DNA of 64,000 bases from positions 120,234 through 184,233 of the forward strand of contig JBMHCG010000032.1 of NCBI GenBank assembly GCA_049890035.1, given 5' to 3'. Within the stretch, counting starts at the first letter, position 1. Each line of letters begins with the position of its first letter. Below are positions 34,268 to 43,586 of this stretch, one piece after another. The translations under genes and the position numbers were made by a program. This stretch comes from UBA11891 sp049890035 (GTDB lineage Bacteria > Bacteroidota > Bacteroidia > Flavobacteriales > Flavobacteriaceae). The notes under the pieces were generated by a model. It was not told the DNA's origin. It did no database searches and was given only the letters and a program-made list of their open reading frames with translations.

Positions 34268-37200
34268 ATGATTCAATTTTTTGGTGCGCCAGAGACTAAA
34301 ATTATTGCGGTCGCCACCTCCCAAAAACTTTCTGCCGAGTCCATTGAAAAATTACACTGGCTACTTGGAGAAGCACAGCCTATTGAGCAAGATTATATCG
34401 AAGGAATTTTCTATGGCCCACGCGCATCCATGCTGACCCCGTGGAGTACCAACGCTGTTGAAATTACTCAAAACATGGGAATTATAGGAATTGACCGGAT
34501 GGAAGCATATGTATCACAATCCATCATTGAAGATATCGATCCCATGCTGGTGGTTCGCTATGAAAAATTGGATCAGTCATTATTTGATGTTTCGCTAGTC
34601 CCCGAAGCAGTTCGAGTAATTGAAGACATTGCAGCCTACAACCGTAAAGAAGGTTTGGCATTGAGTGCAGAAGAAGTCAGCTATCTGGAAATACTCGCCA
34701 AAGAATTGGGCCGTTCATTGACAGATTCGGAGGTGTTTGGTTTTTCGCAAGTCAACTCCGAACACTGCCGGCACAAAATCTTTAATGGGACATTTATCAT
34801 TGATGGGAAACAACAATCCAACAGTTTGTTTGGACTCATCAAAAATACTTCTAAAGCCCATCCAGACAATCTTGTTTCAGCCTACAAAGACAATGTTGCA
34901 TTCATCAAAGGCCCTGAGATAGAACAATTCGCACCTGCCCGGGGAGACCAACCGAGTACCTACCAAAAAACTACCTTCGCTAGCGTGCTTTCACTGAAGG
35001 CCGAGACGCATAATTTTCCGACCACAGTAGAGCCTTTCAATGGAGCGGCCACGGGTTCGGGAGGAGAAATACGAGATCGCTTGGCTGGGGGACAAGGATC
35101 CTTACCATTGGCGGGAACAGCTGTTTATATGACCCCTTACTCTCGTGTCCAAAAAGATCTCTCTTTTCATCGTTTTCCAGAGCGTAAATGGCTGTATCAA
35201 AAACCATTGGATATACTAATAAAAGCATCTAACGGAGCCTCTGATTTTGGAAACAAATTTGGACAACCCCTCATTGCTGGGTCGGTTTTGACTTTTGAAC
35301 ACCAAGAAGCCAATCATCGGCTTGGCTACGATAAAGTAATCATGTTGGCCGGTGGGGTCGGCATGGGTAAAAAAGAACAAGCACAGAAACAAACCCCAAA
35401 AAAAGGAGATAAAATCATTCTACTGGGTGGCGATAATTATCGAATTGGTATGGGCGGTGCCGCTGTATCGTCAGCAGATACAGGGGCCTTTGGGAGTACC
35501 ATTGAACTGAATGCCATTCAGCGTTCGAATCCAGAAATGCAAAAAAGAGTCGCCAATACCATACGTGCCTTGGTAGAACAAAAAGAAAACCCTATTGTTT
35601 CTATCCATGACCATGGAGCTGGAGGGCACTTAAACTGCCTCTCTGAACTCGTAGAAGACACGGGGGGAACCATCAATATCGATGCGCTCCCCCTAGGAGA
35701 CCCTACTTTATCAGCAAAGGAAATTATTGGCAACGAGTCACAGGAGCGCATGGGACTCATTGTATCACCCAAAGACACTGCCTTGTTAGAAAGAATTGCA
35801 GCTCGAGAACGCGCACCCTTTTATGTTGTAGGGGAGGTTACGGCTGATATGCGCTTTACATTCCAGTCGGAGAAAAAGAAGGAAACCCCCATAGACCTGG
35901 ACTTATCTGCCCTTTTTGGGAGTTCTCCTAAAACTGTAATGAATGACCTATGGATGGAAACGCATTTTTCAGAACTGATGTATCAACCCACCGAATGGGT
36001 TCACTATCTTACAAAAGTTCTCCAGTTAGAAGCCGTTGCTTGTAAGGATTGGCTCACCAATAAGGTCGATCGTTGTGTTACTGGTCGAGTAGCCCAACAA
36101 CAGTGTGTTGGAGAACTGCAACTCCCCTTGAGTAACTGTGGTGTGATGGCACTGGATTACACGGGTCAAAAAGGGATTGCCACTTCCATTGGTCATGCTC
36201 CAATTAGCGGTTTGATTGATCCGCGAAAGGGAAGTATTAATTCCATTGCAGAAGCATTGACAAATTTGGTTTGGGCACCCTTGGAAAATGGCTTGGACAG
36301 TGTATCCCTCTCCGCAAACTGGATGTGGCCCTGCAACAATCCTGGTGAGGATGCACGCCTGTATGCAGCTGTAGAAGCGTGTTCTGAATTTGCCATGGCT
36401 TTGGGTATCAATATCCCAACAGGCAAAGATTCCCTATCCATGAAACAAAAGTACCCAGACGGCGATATATTGGCACCTGGCACTGTGATTATTTCCACTG
36501 TAGGTGCCTGTTCAGATATTCAGAAAATTGTTACACCCGTAGCTCAATTCAACGGTGGGGATTTGTATTACATAGACTTTTCTTTGGATGACTTTCATCT
36601 GGGGGGGTCCTCTTTTGCACAAACACAAGCTACGATTGGAACCCAAACCCCCGGGGTAAAGGATGCTGCCTATTTTAAAAAAGCCTTCAACGCCCTACAA
36701 GCAAAGATTGGACAAGGTGTCATCACTGCCGGTCATGATATTGGATCGGGAGGAATGATTACCACCCTTCTGGAAATGTGTTTCCCCTCTTGTTCAATTG
36801 GAATGTCATTAAACCTTTCAGTTTTGGAAGATACGGACCCCATTCGTTGTTATTTCTCAGAAAAAGTTGGTGTGGTTGTTCAATCCAAAGAAGACCTGTC
36901 CAAAACTTTTGCTAGCGAAGGCATTACAGCCGTTCGAATCGGAAAAGTTATTGATCAACCCGAATTAAAGCTGAACGATACTATCTTATCTGTTTCAGAA
37001 ATGCGTTCCATTTGGATGCAAACTAGTTCCCTGTTAGAACAACATCAAACCAAGAACCCACAAGCGACAATTCGAGTCGGAAACAGTATCCAACAACCCC
37101 TTCGTTTTTCATTTCCCAATGGCTTTAGAGGAACGAAACCGGCACCCAAAAAAGATCGAATAAAGGCGGCTGTTCTCCGTGAAAAAGGAAGTAACTCCGA

Positions 37201-37909
37201 ACGAGAGATGGCCTATGTAATGGATCTTTGTGGCTTTGATGTCCGTGATGTACACATGTCGGATTTGATTGCCGGGAGAGAATCCTTGGACGATATTCAA
37301 TTTTTGGTAGCCGTTGGGGGGTTTTCAAATTCGGATGTATTGGGATCGGCTAAGGGTTGGGCCGGAAGCATTCGCTACAATCCAAAAGCACGCAAAGCGA
37401 TTCAACATTTTTTTCAACGTCCTGACACCCTTTCGTTGGGTGTTTGCAATGGATGTCAATTATTTATCGAACTCGGTCTGCTCACACCGGATCACAGAGA
37501 AAAACCCAGTATGTTGCACAACGATTCTGGTAAATTTGAATGTATTTTTTCTGCGGTAACCATACAACCTTCCCCAGCAATACTACTCAAAGGCATGGAA
37601 GGGGCTACATTGGGTATCTGGTCAGCCCACGGAGAAGGAAAATTTTCCTTTCCACTAGGTCAAGAAAATTATGAAATCGCCGCAACCTACCAATACGATG
37701 CGTACCCTGGCAATCCCAATGGGTCGGACTACAATGCAGCTATGTTGAGCAGTGCTGACGGTAGGCATTTGGTCATGATGCCGCATTTGGAACGATCTAC
37801 TTTTCCCTGGAATTGGGCGCATTATCCGAAAGACCGAACAGACGAAACAAGCCCTTGGATCATGGCCTTTGAAAATGCCTATCATTGGTTATTTGATAAA
37901 AATCAGTAA
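34268..37909 (+). CDS. purL: Phosphoribosylformylglycinamidine synthase (large, single-chain)
   Basis: A 1213-residue large-type PurL that makes FGAM from FGAR with glutamine and ATP. In order: a PurS-like N-terminal domain, linker with GFSQVNSEHCRHKIFNG, the first synthetase half (AETHNFPTTVEPFNGAATG), a second half (TGRVAQQQCVGELQLPLSNC; NIPTGKDSLSMKQKYPDG) and a C-terminal class I glutaminase. The latter's nucleophile is Cys1060 in LGVCNGCQLF, with His in WSAHGEGKF. Separate purQ and purS genes are therefore unnecessary. Confidence 0.96.
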   Translation: MIQFFGAPETKIIAVATSQKLSAESIEKLHWLLGEAQPIEQDYIEGIFYGPRASMLTPWSTNAVEITQNMGIIGIDRMEAYVSQSIIEDIDPMLVVRYEKLDQSLFDVSLVPEAVRVIEDIAAYNRKEGLALSAEEVSYLEILAKELGRSLTDSEVFGFSQVNSEHCRHKIFNGTFIIDGKQQSNSLFGLIKNTSKAHPDNLVSAYKDNVAFIKGPEIEQFAPARGDQPSTYQKTTFASVLSLKAETHNFPTTVEPFNGAATGSGGEIRDRLAGGQGSLPLAGTAVYMTPYSRVQKDLSFHRFPERKWLYQKPLDILIKASNGASDFGNKFGQPLIAGSVLTFEHQEANHRLGYDKVIMLAGGVGMGKKEQAQKQTPKKGDKIILLGGDNYRIGMGGAAVSSADTGAFGSTIELNAIQRSNPEMQKRVANTIRALVEQKENPIVSIHDHGAGGHLNCLSELVEDTGGTINIDALPLGDPTLSAKEIIGNESQERMGLIVSPKDTALLERIAARERAPFYVVGEVTADMRFTFQSEKKKETPIDLDLSALFGSSPKTVMNDLWMETHFSELMYQPTEWVHYLTKVLQLEAVACKDWLTNKVDRCVTGRVAQQQCVGELQLPLSNCGVMALDYTGQKGIATSIGHAPISGLIDPRKGSINSIAEALTNLVWAPLENGLDSVSLSANWMWPCNNPGEDARLYAAVEACSEFAMALGINIPTGKDSLSMKQKYPDGDILAPGTVIISTVGACSDIQKIVTPVAQFNGGDLYYIDFSLDDFHLGGSSFAQTQATIGTQTPGVKDAAYFKKAFNALQAKIGQGVITAGHDIGSGGMITTLLEMCFPSCSIGMSLNLSVLEDTDPIRCYFSEKVGVVVQSKEDLSKTFASEGITAVRIGKVIDQPELKLNDTILSVSEMRSIWMQTSSLLEQHQTKNPQATIRVGNSIQQPLRFSFPNGFRGTKPAPKKDRIKAAVLREKGSNSEREMAYVMDLCGFDVRDVHMSDLIAGRESLDDIQFLVAVGGFSNSDVLGSAKGWAGSIRYNPKARKAIQHFFQRPDTLSLGVCNGCQLFIELGLLTPDHREKPSMLHNDSGKFECIFSAVTIQPSPAILLKGMEGATLGIWSAHGEGKFSFPLGQENYEIAATYQYDAYPGNPNGSDYNAAMLSSADGRHLVMMPHLERSTFPWNWAHYPKDRTDETSPWIMAFENAYHWLFDKNQ

Positions 37910-37948
37910 AGTTTTTTGAGAAAAGGGTAATTTCAGTAATTTAAGGGC

Positions 37949-39721
37949 ATGGAAATTACTAGATTATTTGATTTTTTGAGTTATCAAAAGGACAAGATGC
38001 CGCGTCCTGATGCACTCAATACGAAGCAGAATGGAGAATGGGTTGCCACTTCATCAGAAGCCTTTTATGAGCAAGCCCAACAAATCAGCCGTGCCCTCTT
38101 GGCATTGGGAGTGCAAGCAGGAGATAAAATTGGAATGATATCAACAAACAATCGAACCGAATGGTGTATTGTTGATATGGGTGTCCTACAGTTGGGAGCC
38201 ATCAATGTACCAATTTACCCAACCATTGCGGCCACTGATTACGAATATATTTTAAACCATTCTGAGTCGCAATACTGTTTTGTTTCTGATGTAGAAGTCT
38301 ATCAAAAATTAGTGTCCGTTCAGAAAAAAGTCAAAGGACTCAAGGGGATTTTTTGCTTTGATGAAATTGAGGGTTGCACCCATTGGAGTACACTCCTTGA
38401 AGATGGCAAAAAAGCTGACAATCAAGCCGAAGTTGAAAAGCGAAAAGCAGCTGTTAAAACAGAAGACTTGGCCACCATCATTTATACATCAGGAACTACT
38501 GGTGTACCCAAGGGAGTGATGCTTAGCCACAATAATATTGTCTTCAATAGTCTGCAGTCCTCAAAGCGACTTCCTATCACTCCAGGCGAATCCACCGCTT
38601 TGAGTTTCCTTCCTGTTTGTCATATTTTTGAACGTGCCATTTTGTATCTATACTATTACAATGGCGTACGCATTTATTTTGCTGAATCATTGGAGACAAT
38701 TAGTGACAACCTGAAGGAGACGCATCCGGAAATGATGACAGCCGTACCCCGACTGTTGGAAAAAGTATACGACAAAATATATGCGCGTGGTGCAGAGTTA
38801 TCGGGCTTGAAACAAAAGCTCTTTTATTGGGCTGTAGACCTCGGTTTGGAATATCAGCCTTATGGCCGTAACGGGGCCTGGTATGAATTCAAACTGAAAA
38901 TTGCCCGTAAATTAATTTTTTCCAAATGGAAAGAAGCACTCGGAGGCAATCTAAGCCTTATTGCCTCTGGAAGTGCCCCGCTGCAACCCCGATTGGCGCA
39001 AGTTTTTACAGCAGCCGGCATTACTATCTGTGAAGGTTATGGATTGACAGAAACCTCACCCGTGATATCTGTAAACGAAATGGCCAATGGTGGTTTTCGT
39101 ATCGGTACTGTGGGCAAAGTAATGGATGGAGTCGAAGTCAAAATTGCCGAAGATGGAGAAATTCTTTGTAAGGGACCCAACGTTATGATGGGATATTATA
39201 AAGACGAGGCCAAAACCGCAGAAGTAATGACAGGTGACTACTTCCATACGGGTGATATCGGTGAATTGGATGCGGAAGGCTTTTTGAAGATAACGGACCG
39301 TAAAAAGGAAATGTTCAAAACATCGGGTGGAAAATACATCGCTCCTGCTCTGATCGAAGGGCAAATGAAACAATCCCTATTTATTGAACAGATCATGGTC
39401 ATTGGGGAAGGGCAAAAAATGCCTGGGGCATTGATTCAGCCAAACTTTGAATACATAACCGAGTGGGTTAAAGAGAATCAAATAGATTGTGACCCCAGTG
39501 ACCTCGGTGCTGTTTGTTCCAACCCACGACTCTTAGAATCGATTCAAACTGATGTGAACACCCACAATGAGAAATTTGGAAAATGGGAACAGATCAAAAA
39601 ATTTGAACTTACACCAGAGGTTTGGTCTATTGATTCGGGTCTCCTTACTCCAACAATGAAACTAAAGCGCAAAGTCATTAAAGACCACTATAAAGACTTG
39701 GTCAATAAGATATATGCGTAA
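37949..39721 (+). CDS. Long-chain acyl-CoA synthetase (AMP-binding)
   Basis: A 590-residue ANL-superfamily ligase that activates fatty acids via acyl-AMP. The P-loop is YTSGTTGVPKGVMLSHNN near residue 179, followed by SFLPVCHIFERAI, GYGLTETSPVIS and FHTGDIGELDAEGFLKITDR with the adenylate-binding Asp, and a C-terminal KKEMFKTSGGKYIAP. It ends at a strong terminator; the MarR/acyl-CoA dehydrogenase pair follows, so the neighbourhood handles fatty acids. A weak promoter-like pair (TTTG 37915, TAATTTAA 37937, 18 bases apart) lies upstream. Confidence 0.94.
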   Translation: MEITRLFDFLSYQKDKMPRPDALNTKQNGEWVATSSEAFYEQAQQISRALLALGVQAGDKIGMISTNNRTEWCIVDMGVLQLGAINVPIYPTIAATDYEYILNHSESQYCFVSDVEVYQKLVSVQKKVKGLKGIFCFDEIEGCTHWSTLLEDGKKADNQAEVEKRKAAVKTEDLATIIYTSGTTGVPKGVMLSHNNIVFNSLQSSKRLPITPGESTALSFLPVCHIFERAILYLYYYNGVRIYFAESLETISDNLKETHPEMMTAVPRLLEKVYDKIYARGAELSGLKQKLFYWAVDLGLEYQPYGRNGAWYEFKLKIARKLIFSKWKEALGGNLSLIASGSAPLQPRLAQVFTAAGITICEGYGLTETSPVISVNEMANGGFRIGTVGKVMDGVEVKIAEDGEILCKGPNVMMGYYKDEAKTAEVMTGDYFHTGDIGELDAEGFLKITDRKKEMFKTSGGKYIAPALIEGQMKQSLFIEQIMVIGEGQKMPGALIQPNFEYITEWVKENQIDCDPSDLGAVCSNPRLLESIQTDVNTHNEKFGKWEQIKKFELTPEVWSIDSGLLTPTMKLKRKVIKDHYKDLVNKIYA

Positions 39722-39722
39722 T

Positions 39723-39751
39723 AAAAAAGCCCTTTCGAAGGGCTTTTTTTA
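39723..39751 (+). terminator. Bidirectional rho-independent terminator
   Basis: AAGCCCTT, loop TCG, AAGGGCTT with flanking A-run on the left and seven Ts on the right, directly after the acyl-CoA synthetase stop. It insulates the marR promoter region. Confidence 0.88.
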
Positions 39752-39760
39752 TTTTACATA

Positions 39761-39802
39761 CTATGCGTACATAATAATGCGTGCATTATTATGCACGCAT
39801 AG
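39761..39802. promoter_or_regulatory. 42-bp palindromic operator upstream of marR
   Basis: Three ten-base elements, ATGCGTACAT (39763), ATGCGTGCAT (39777) and ATGCACGCAT (39791), are spaced exactly 14 bases apart by AT-only tetranucleotides. The whole stretch reads as a near-perfect 42-base inverted repeat. It ends ten bases before the -7 box of marR, covering the -33 region, as expected for an autorepressor site. Confidence 0.75.
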
Positions 39803-39812
39803 TTATTTTTCT

Positions 39813-39820
39813 TATCTTTG
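39813..39820 (+). promoter_or_regulatory. marR -7 box TATCTTTG
   Basis: An exact TAnnTTTG match eight bases before the ATG at 39829, so the leader would be only about four bases. Confidence 0.55.
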
Positions 39821-39828
39821 ATTGCAAC

Positions 39829-40278
39829 ATGAAGACAAAAACATTTGATTACGCGCTCCGGGCAACGTGGGGTGCAGTTAGCAAGATGTATAACCGAACT
39901 GCAGCCAAGTTTGATTCTACAATGGCCACTGGGTTTGCCCTTTTGAATATCGATGCACAAGGCACCCCTTCCACAGCCTTGGGCCCTAAAATGGGAATGG
40001 AAGGCACAAGTATATCACGGCTGCTAAAATCGATGGAAGACCGTGGCCTAATAGAACGAAAACCCGATCCCTCTGACGGGCGAGGCGTGTTAATCTATTT
40101 AACGGAATTTGGCCGTGAAAAAAGAGAATTTTCAAAACAAACCGTTCTGCAATTTAACGAAGCTATCAGTAACGAATTACCGCAAGAAAAAGTAGATCAC
40201 TTTTTTGAAGTCATTGAACGCATAACCCACTATTGTAATAATTACCAAGAACAAAATCACAACGTGAATATAAATTAA
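39829..40278 (+). CDS. MarR-family transcriptional regulator
   Basis: A 149-residue winged-helix regulator. Recognition helix region TSISRLLKSMEDRGLIERK and wing DPSDGRGVLIYLTEFG are typical of MarR. A frame extension to 39781 would run through the operator and -7 box, so the ATG at 39829 is chosen. It overlaps the acyl-CoA dehydrogenase start as TAATG, and a palindromic operator lies just upstream. It probably represses itself and the dehydrogenase and responds to a fatty acid or acyl-CoA. Confidence 0.92.
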   Translation: MKTKTFDYALRATWGAVSKMYNRTAAKFDSTMATGFALLNIDAQGTPSTALGPKMGMEGTSISRLLKSMEDRGLIERKPDPSDGRGVLIYLTEFGREKREFSKQTVLQFNEAISNELPQEKVDHFFEVIERITHYCNNYQEQNHNVNIN

Positions 40279-42086
40279 TGCCTATGGAAACGACCCAAAC
40301 CACACTAACAAAAGGAGGTGAATTTGTCATCAAATCCTTTGACGCCCAAGAGATTTTTACTCCCGAAGATTTTTCTGAGGAGCAACAAATGATGAAAGAA
40401 GCCGTTCAGGAATTTATCGATCGTGAGGTCATCCCGAACAAAGCACAATTTGAAAAGAAAGACTATGCTTTGACCCAACGACTGATGCAACAAGCTGGGG
40501 AGCTGGGCTTTTTGAGTGTAGCTATACCCGAAGCCTATGGAGGTATGGGGATGGATTTTGTATCCACCATGCTGGTTTGTGACTACATATCCGGAGCTAC
40601 AGGATCATTTTCCACTGCTTTTGGAGCACATACCGGTATCGGTACCATGCCCATTACCTTGTATGGTACTGAAGAACAAAAGCAAACCTATGTTCCTAAA
40701 TTGGCAACTGGGGAGTGGTTTGGTGCCTACTGCCTGACAGAGCCAGGTGCTGGATCGGATGCCAACTCCGGTCGGACCAAAGCTGTTCTTTCAGCGGATG
40801 GTTCCCACTACAAAATTACAGGACAAAAAATGTGGATTTCCAACGCGGGTTTTGCTGATTTGTTTATTGTTTTTGCCCGTATCGAAGATGATAAGAATAT
40901 AACAGGATTCATCGTCCCCAAAGATCTGGAAAACGGAATTACATTGGGTGATGAAGAACACAAACTAGGGATCCACTCTTCCTCTACCCGACAAGTGTTT
41001 TTTAATGAAACCAAAGTCCCTGTAGAAAATATGCTGGCGGGTCGTGGTGAAGGTTTCAAAATTGCCATGAATGCTTTGAATGTTGGTCGCATCAAATTGG
41101 CTGCCGCCTGTTTGGATGCGCAACGAAGAGCTACAAGTATCGCTGTCCAATATGCCAACGAACGAGTACAATTCAAAACCCCTATTGCACAATTTGGGGC
41201 CATACAAGAAAAGCTTGCTGAAATGGCAACCAATACCTACGTTGGTGAGTCGGCAAGTTATCGGGCAGCTTATGACATCAAGGCCCGTATCGAATCACTA
41301 CAAGACGAAGGAAAAGGGCACCAAGAAGCTGAATTGCAAGGGGTCGAGGAATTCGCTATTGAATGTTCGCTTTTAAAAGTGGCACTGTCGGAAGATGTCC
41401 AACACTGTGCCGACCAAGGGCTTCAAATTTTTGGTGGGATGGGCTTTTCTGCTGACGCCCCAATGGAAGCGGCCTGGAGAGACGCCCGAATTGGGCGTAT
41501 CTATGAGGGGACGAATGAAATCAATCGAATGCTTTCTGTGGGTATGTTGCTCAAAAAAGCAATGAAAGGGCAATTGGACCTCATGGCACCTGTAATGGCT
41601 ATTGGTTCCCAACTGGCCAGCCCTGAAAATATTCCTGCACCGTCGCACAGCGGACCTTTGGCTTTGGAATTAAACATGATTCAAAACCTGAAAAATATTT
41701 TCTTGTTGGTGGCAGGTTCAGCAGTACAAAAATACGCTACGGAATTGGAAAAAAACCAAGAGCTTTTGCTGGCTTTATCAGATATACTTATTGAAACTTA
41801 CATGGCGGAATCGGCCCTTCTTCGAACGCTAAAAAACATGGAACGAAGTAACGCAGATACACAAACACATCAAATCGCAATGAGCCAGTTGTACCTGTAT
41901 AAGGCCGTTGAGATTTGTGTGGGTAAGGCACGAGAAGCCATCGTATCCATAGCTTCCGGAAGCACGCGTGAACAACTCCTTAACACCGTGTCACATCTGA
42001 CAAAAGAACAACCGCTACCCAATGTAGTTGCATTAAAAAGAACCATTGCTAAAGAACTTATCGATCAAAATGAATATGGCTTTTAA
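40278..42086 (+). CDS. Acyl-CoA dehydrogenase
   Basis: A 602-residue FAD enzyme catalysing the first step of beta-oxidation. Seen: an N-terminal helical domain, the FAD-contacting CLTEPGAGSDANSGRTK, WISNAGFADLFIVFAR, and GMGFSADAPMEAAWRDARIG followed by RIYEGTNEINRM, which holds the catalytic-base region. A C-terminal extension of about 170 residues (after residue 430) is the type seen in the Bacteroidota form. It is translationally coupled to marR, and no hydratase/dehydrogenase or thiolase genes lie in the operon here. A terminator follows. Confidence 0.94.
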   Translation: MPMETTQTTLTKGGEFVIKSFDAQEIFTPEDFSEEQQMMKEAVQEFIDREVIPNKAQFEKKDYALTQRLMQQAGELGFLSVAIPEAYGGMGMDFVSTMLVCDYISGATGSFSTAFGAHTGIGTMPITLYGTEEQKQTYVPKLATGEWFGAYCLTEPGAGSDANSGRTKAVLSADGSHYKITGQKMWISNAGFADLFIVFARIEDDKNITGFIVPKDLENGITLGDEEHKLGIHSSSTRQVFFNETKVPVENMLAGRGEGFKIAMNALNVGRIKLAAACLDAQRRATSIAVQYANERVQFKTPIAQFGAIQEKLAEMATNTYVGESASYRAAYDIKARIESLQDEGKGHQEAELQGVEEFAIECSLLKVALSEDVQHCADQGLQIFGGMGFSADAPMEAAWRDARIGRIYEGTNEINRMLSVGMLLKKAMKGQLDLMAPVMAIGSQLASPENIPAPSHSGPLALELNMIQNLKNIFLLVAGSAVQKYATELEKNQELLLALSDILIETYMAESALLRTLKNMERSNADTQTHQIAMSQLYLYKAVEICVGKAREAIVSIASGSTREQLLNTVSHLTKEQPLPNVVALKRTIAKELIDQNEYGF

Positions 42087-42103
42087 TTGGTTTTTATTTT
42101 GTC

Positions 42104-42134
42104 AAAAACCCGACTGATAGTCGGGTTTTTTTTT
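42104..42134 (+). terminator. Rho-independent terminator of the marR operon
   Basis: AAACCCGACT, loop GAT, AGTCGGGTTT, then a continued T-run (nine Ts in all). It lies 18 bases after the acyl-CoA dehydrogenase stop. Confidence 0.88.
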
Positions 42135-42245
42135 GCTTTTCAATTTCCTTCACAGGAAGGTAAGTTGAAATAAAATAAACACGAATCAAACGTGTTTGGA
42201 AAAAAACATATTCTACTAACTTGCAGTATGAATAATAGATTCACT

Positions 42246-43586
42246 ATGAAAAGTCGATTTTTAATCCCTATCATTTTAATAAGTGTACTCTCTTGGAGTC
42301 AAAAAAAACAAGACATCTACGCCATCATTGATGCTGTTTCGGCGGAACGCATTGCAACAGATATTCGTACGTTGGTATCTTTTGGTACGCGGCATACCCT
42401 GAGCGACACTCTTTCGGAAGAAAGCGGAATTGGTGCGGCCAGACGGTGGATAAAAAAAGAATTTGAAACCATATCTGCTTCCTGCAATGGTTGTTTGGAA
42501 GTTGGTTATCAAAAGAATTACCACGTTCCTGGCGATGGAGATCGTATTGTCAAACCAGTATGGATCAACAATGTAGTGGCAATCCAAAGAGGCACAGAAT
42601 TTCCAAATCGTTACATTATTATGAGTGGTGATATTGATTCTCGCATATCCAACCCAAACAACTTTACAGACCTCTCTCCGGGCGCCAATGACAACGCTTC
42701 GGGGATGGCAGGAACGCTTGAAGCAGCCCGGGTTTTGACTCAATATAGATTCAAAAGCAGTATCGTGTATGCAGGCTTAGCAGGCGAAGAACAGGGCCTC
42801 TTTGGGGGGAAGGGTCTCGCTGCCAAAGCAAAGAAAGAAGGCTGGGAAATCATTGGTGTTTTAAATAATGACATGATCAGTAATATTGAAGGAGTGGATG
42901 GTGTCATTGACAATCGGAGTTTTCGGATTTTTTCGGAACCTGTTCCAGCTACTGAAACGGAGAAAGAAAGAAAAGCACGTCGTTTTTATGGTGGCGAGGT
43001 GGATGGTATTTCAAGACAGCTGGCACGCTATGTATACCAATCCACGAAGACATATATGCCCGAAATGAATCCTTTACTTATTTATCGTTTGGATCGCTTT
43101 GGACGTGGGGGGCATCACCGCCCGTTCAATGATCAAGGATTTGCAGGTATTCGGATTATGGAAGCACATGAAAATTACAATCGCCAACACCAAGACATAC
43201 GTACTGAAAATGGTATTACTTATGGTGATGTCCTTTCGGGAGTTAATTTTGACTACGCTAAAAAATTAACCGCGGTAAATGCTATCGTATTGGCTCAATT
43301 GGCTTGGGCCCCTCCTGCCGTAGACAAATTAAGTATCGGTGGGATCGTCCAACCGTCGGTAAAATTTCAATGGGAAAAGGTCCAGGGGAGTGCTATCGCA
43401 GGGTATAAAATTTACTGGCGTGAGACCCATCATCCCTATTGGCAATACAGTCGATTTGTGGGTGACCTTGATGCCTATACGTTGGAAGAAGTGGTTATTG
43501 ACAACTACTTGTTCGGACTAAGCACGGTAGGTAAAAACGGCTATGAAAGTGAAATCGTGTTTCCAAACTCGGTGTTCCGAGACTAG
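42246..43586 (+). CDS. Exported M28 family metallopeptidase with C-terminal Fn3-like domain
   Basis: A 446-residue protein with a signal peptide (MKSRFLIPIILISVLSWSQ). The M28 core is visible: SGDIDSR where most relatives have HxD, SPGANDNASGMAG (bridging Asp), AGLAGEEQGLFGGKG (Glu-Glu), NNDMISN (Asp) and the late zinc His in MEAHENYNRQHQDI. The last about 95 residues (after WAPPAV) look like a fibronectin III-type beta-sandwich (FQWEKVQGSAIAGYKIYWRE). ATGs at 42192 and 42228 are in frame but add a poor N terminus. Its stop shares the palindromic CTAG with the opposing porP-like gene. Confidence 0.88.
   Translation: MKSRFLIPIILISVLSWSQKKQDIYAIIDAVSAERIATDIRTLVSFGTRHTLSDTLSEESGIGAARRWIKKEFETISASCNGCLEVGYQKNYHVPGDGDRIVKPVWINNVVAIQRGTEFPNRYIIMSGDIDSRISNPNNFTDLSPGANDNASGMAGTLEAARVLTQYRFKSSIVYAGLAGEEQGLFGGKGLAAKAKKEGWEIIGVLNNDMISNIEGVDGVIDNRSFRIFSEPVPATETEKERKARRFYGGEVDGISRQLARYVYQSTKTYMPEMNPLLIYRLDRFGRGGHHRPFNDQGFAGIRIMEAHENYNRQHQDIRTENGITYGDVLSGVNFDYAKKLTAVNAIVLAQLAWAPPAVDKLSIGGIVQPSVKFQWEKVQGSAIAGYKIYWRETHHPYWQYSRFVGDLDAYTLEEVVIDNYLFGLSTVGKNGYESEIVFPNSVFRD

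Noticed and set aside
39781..39828. GTG start extending MarR by 16 residues
   Set aside because: It would place coding sequence over the palindromic operator and -7 box; the MarR domain starts after the ATG at 39829.
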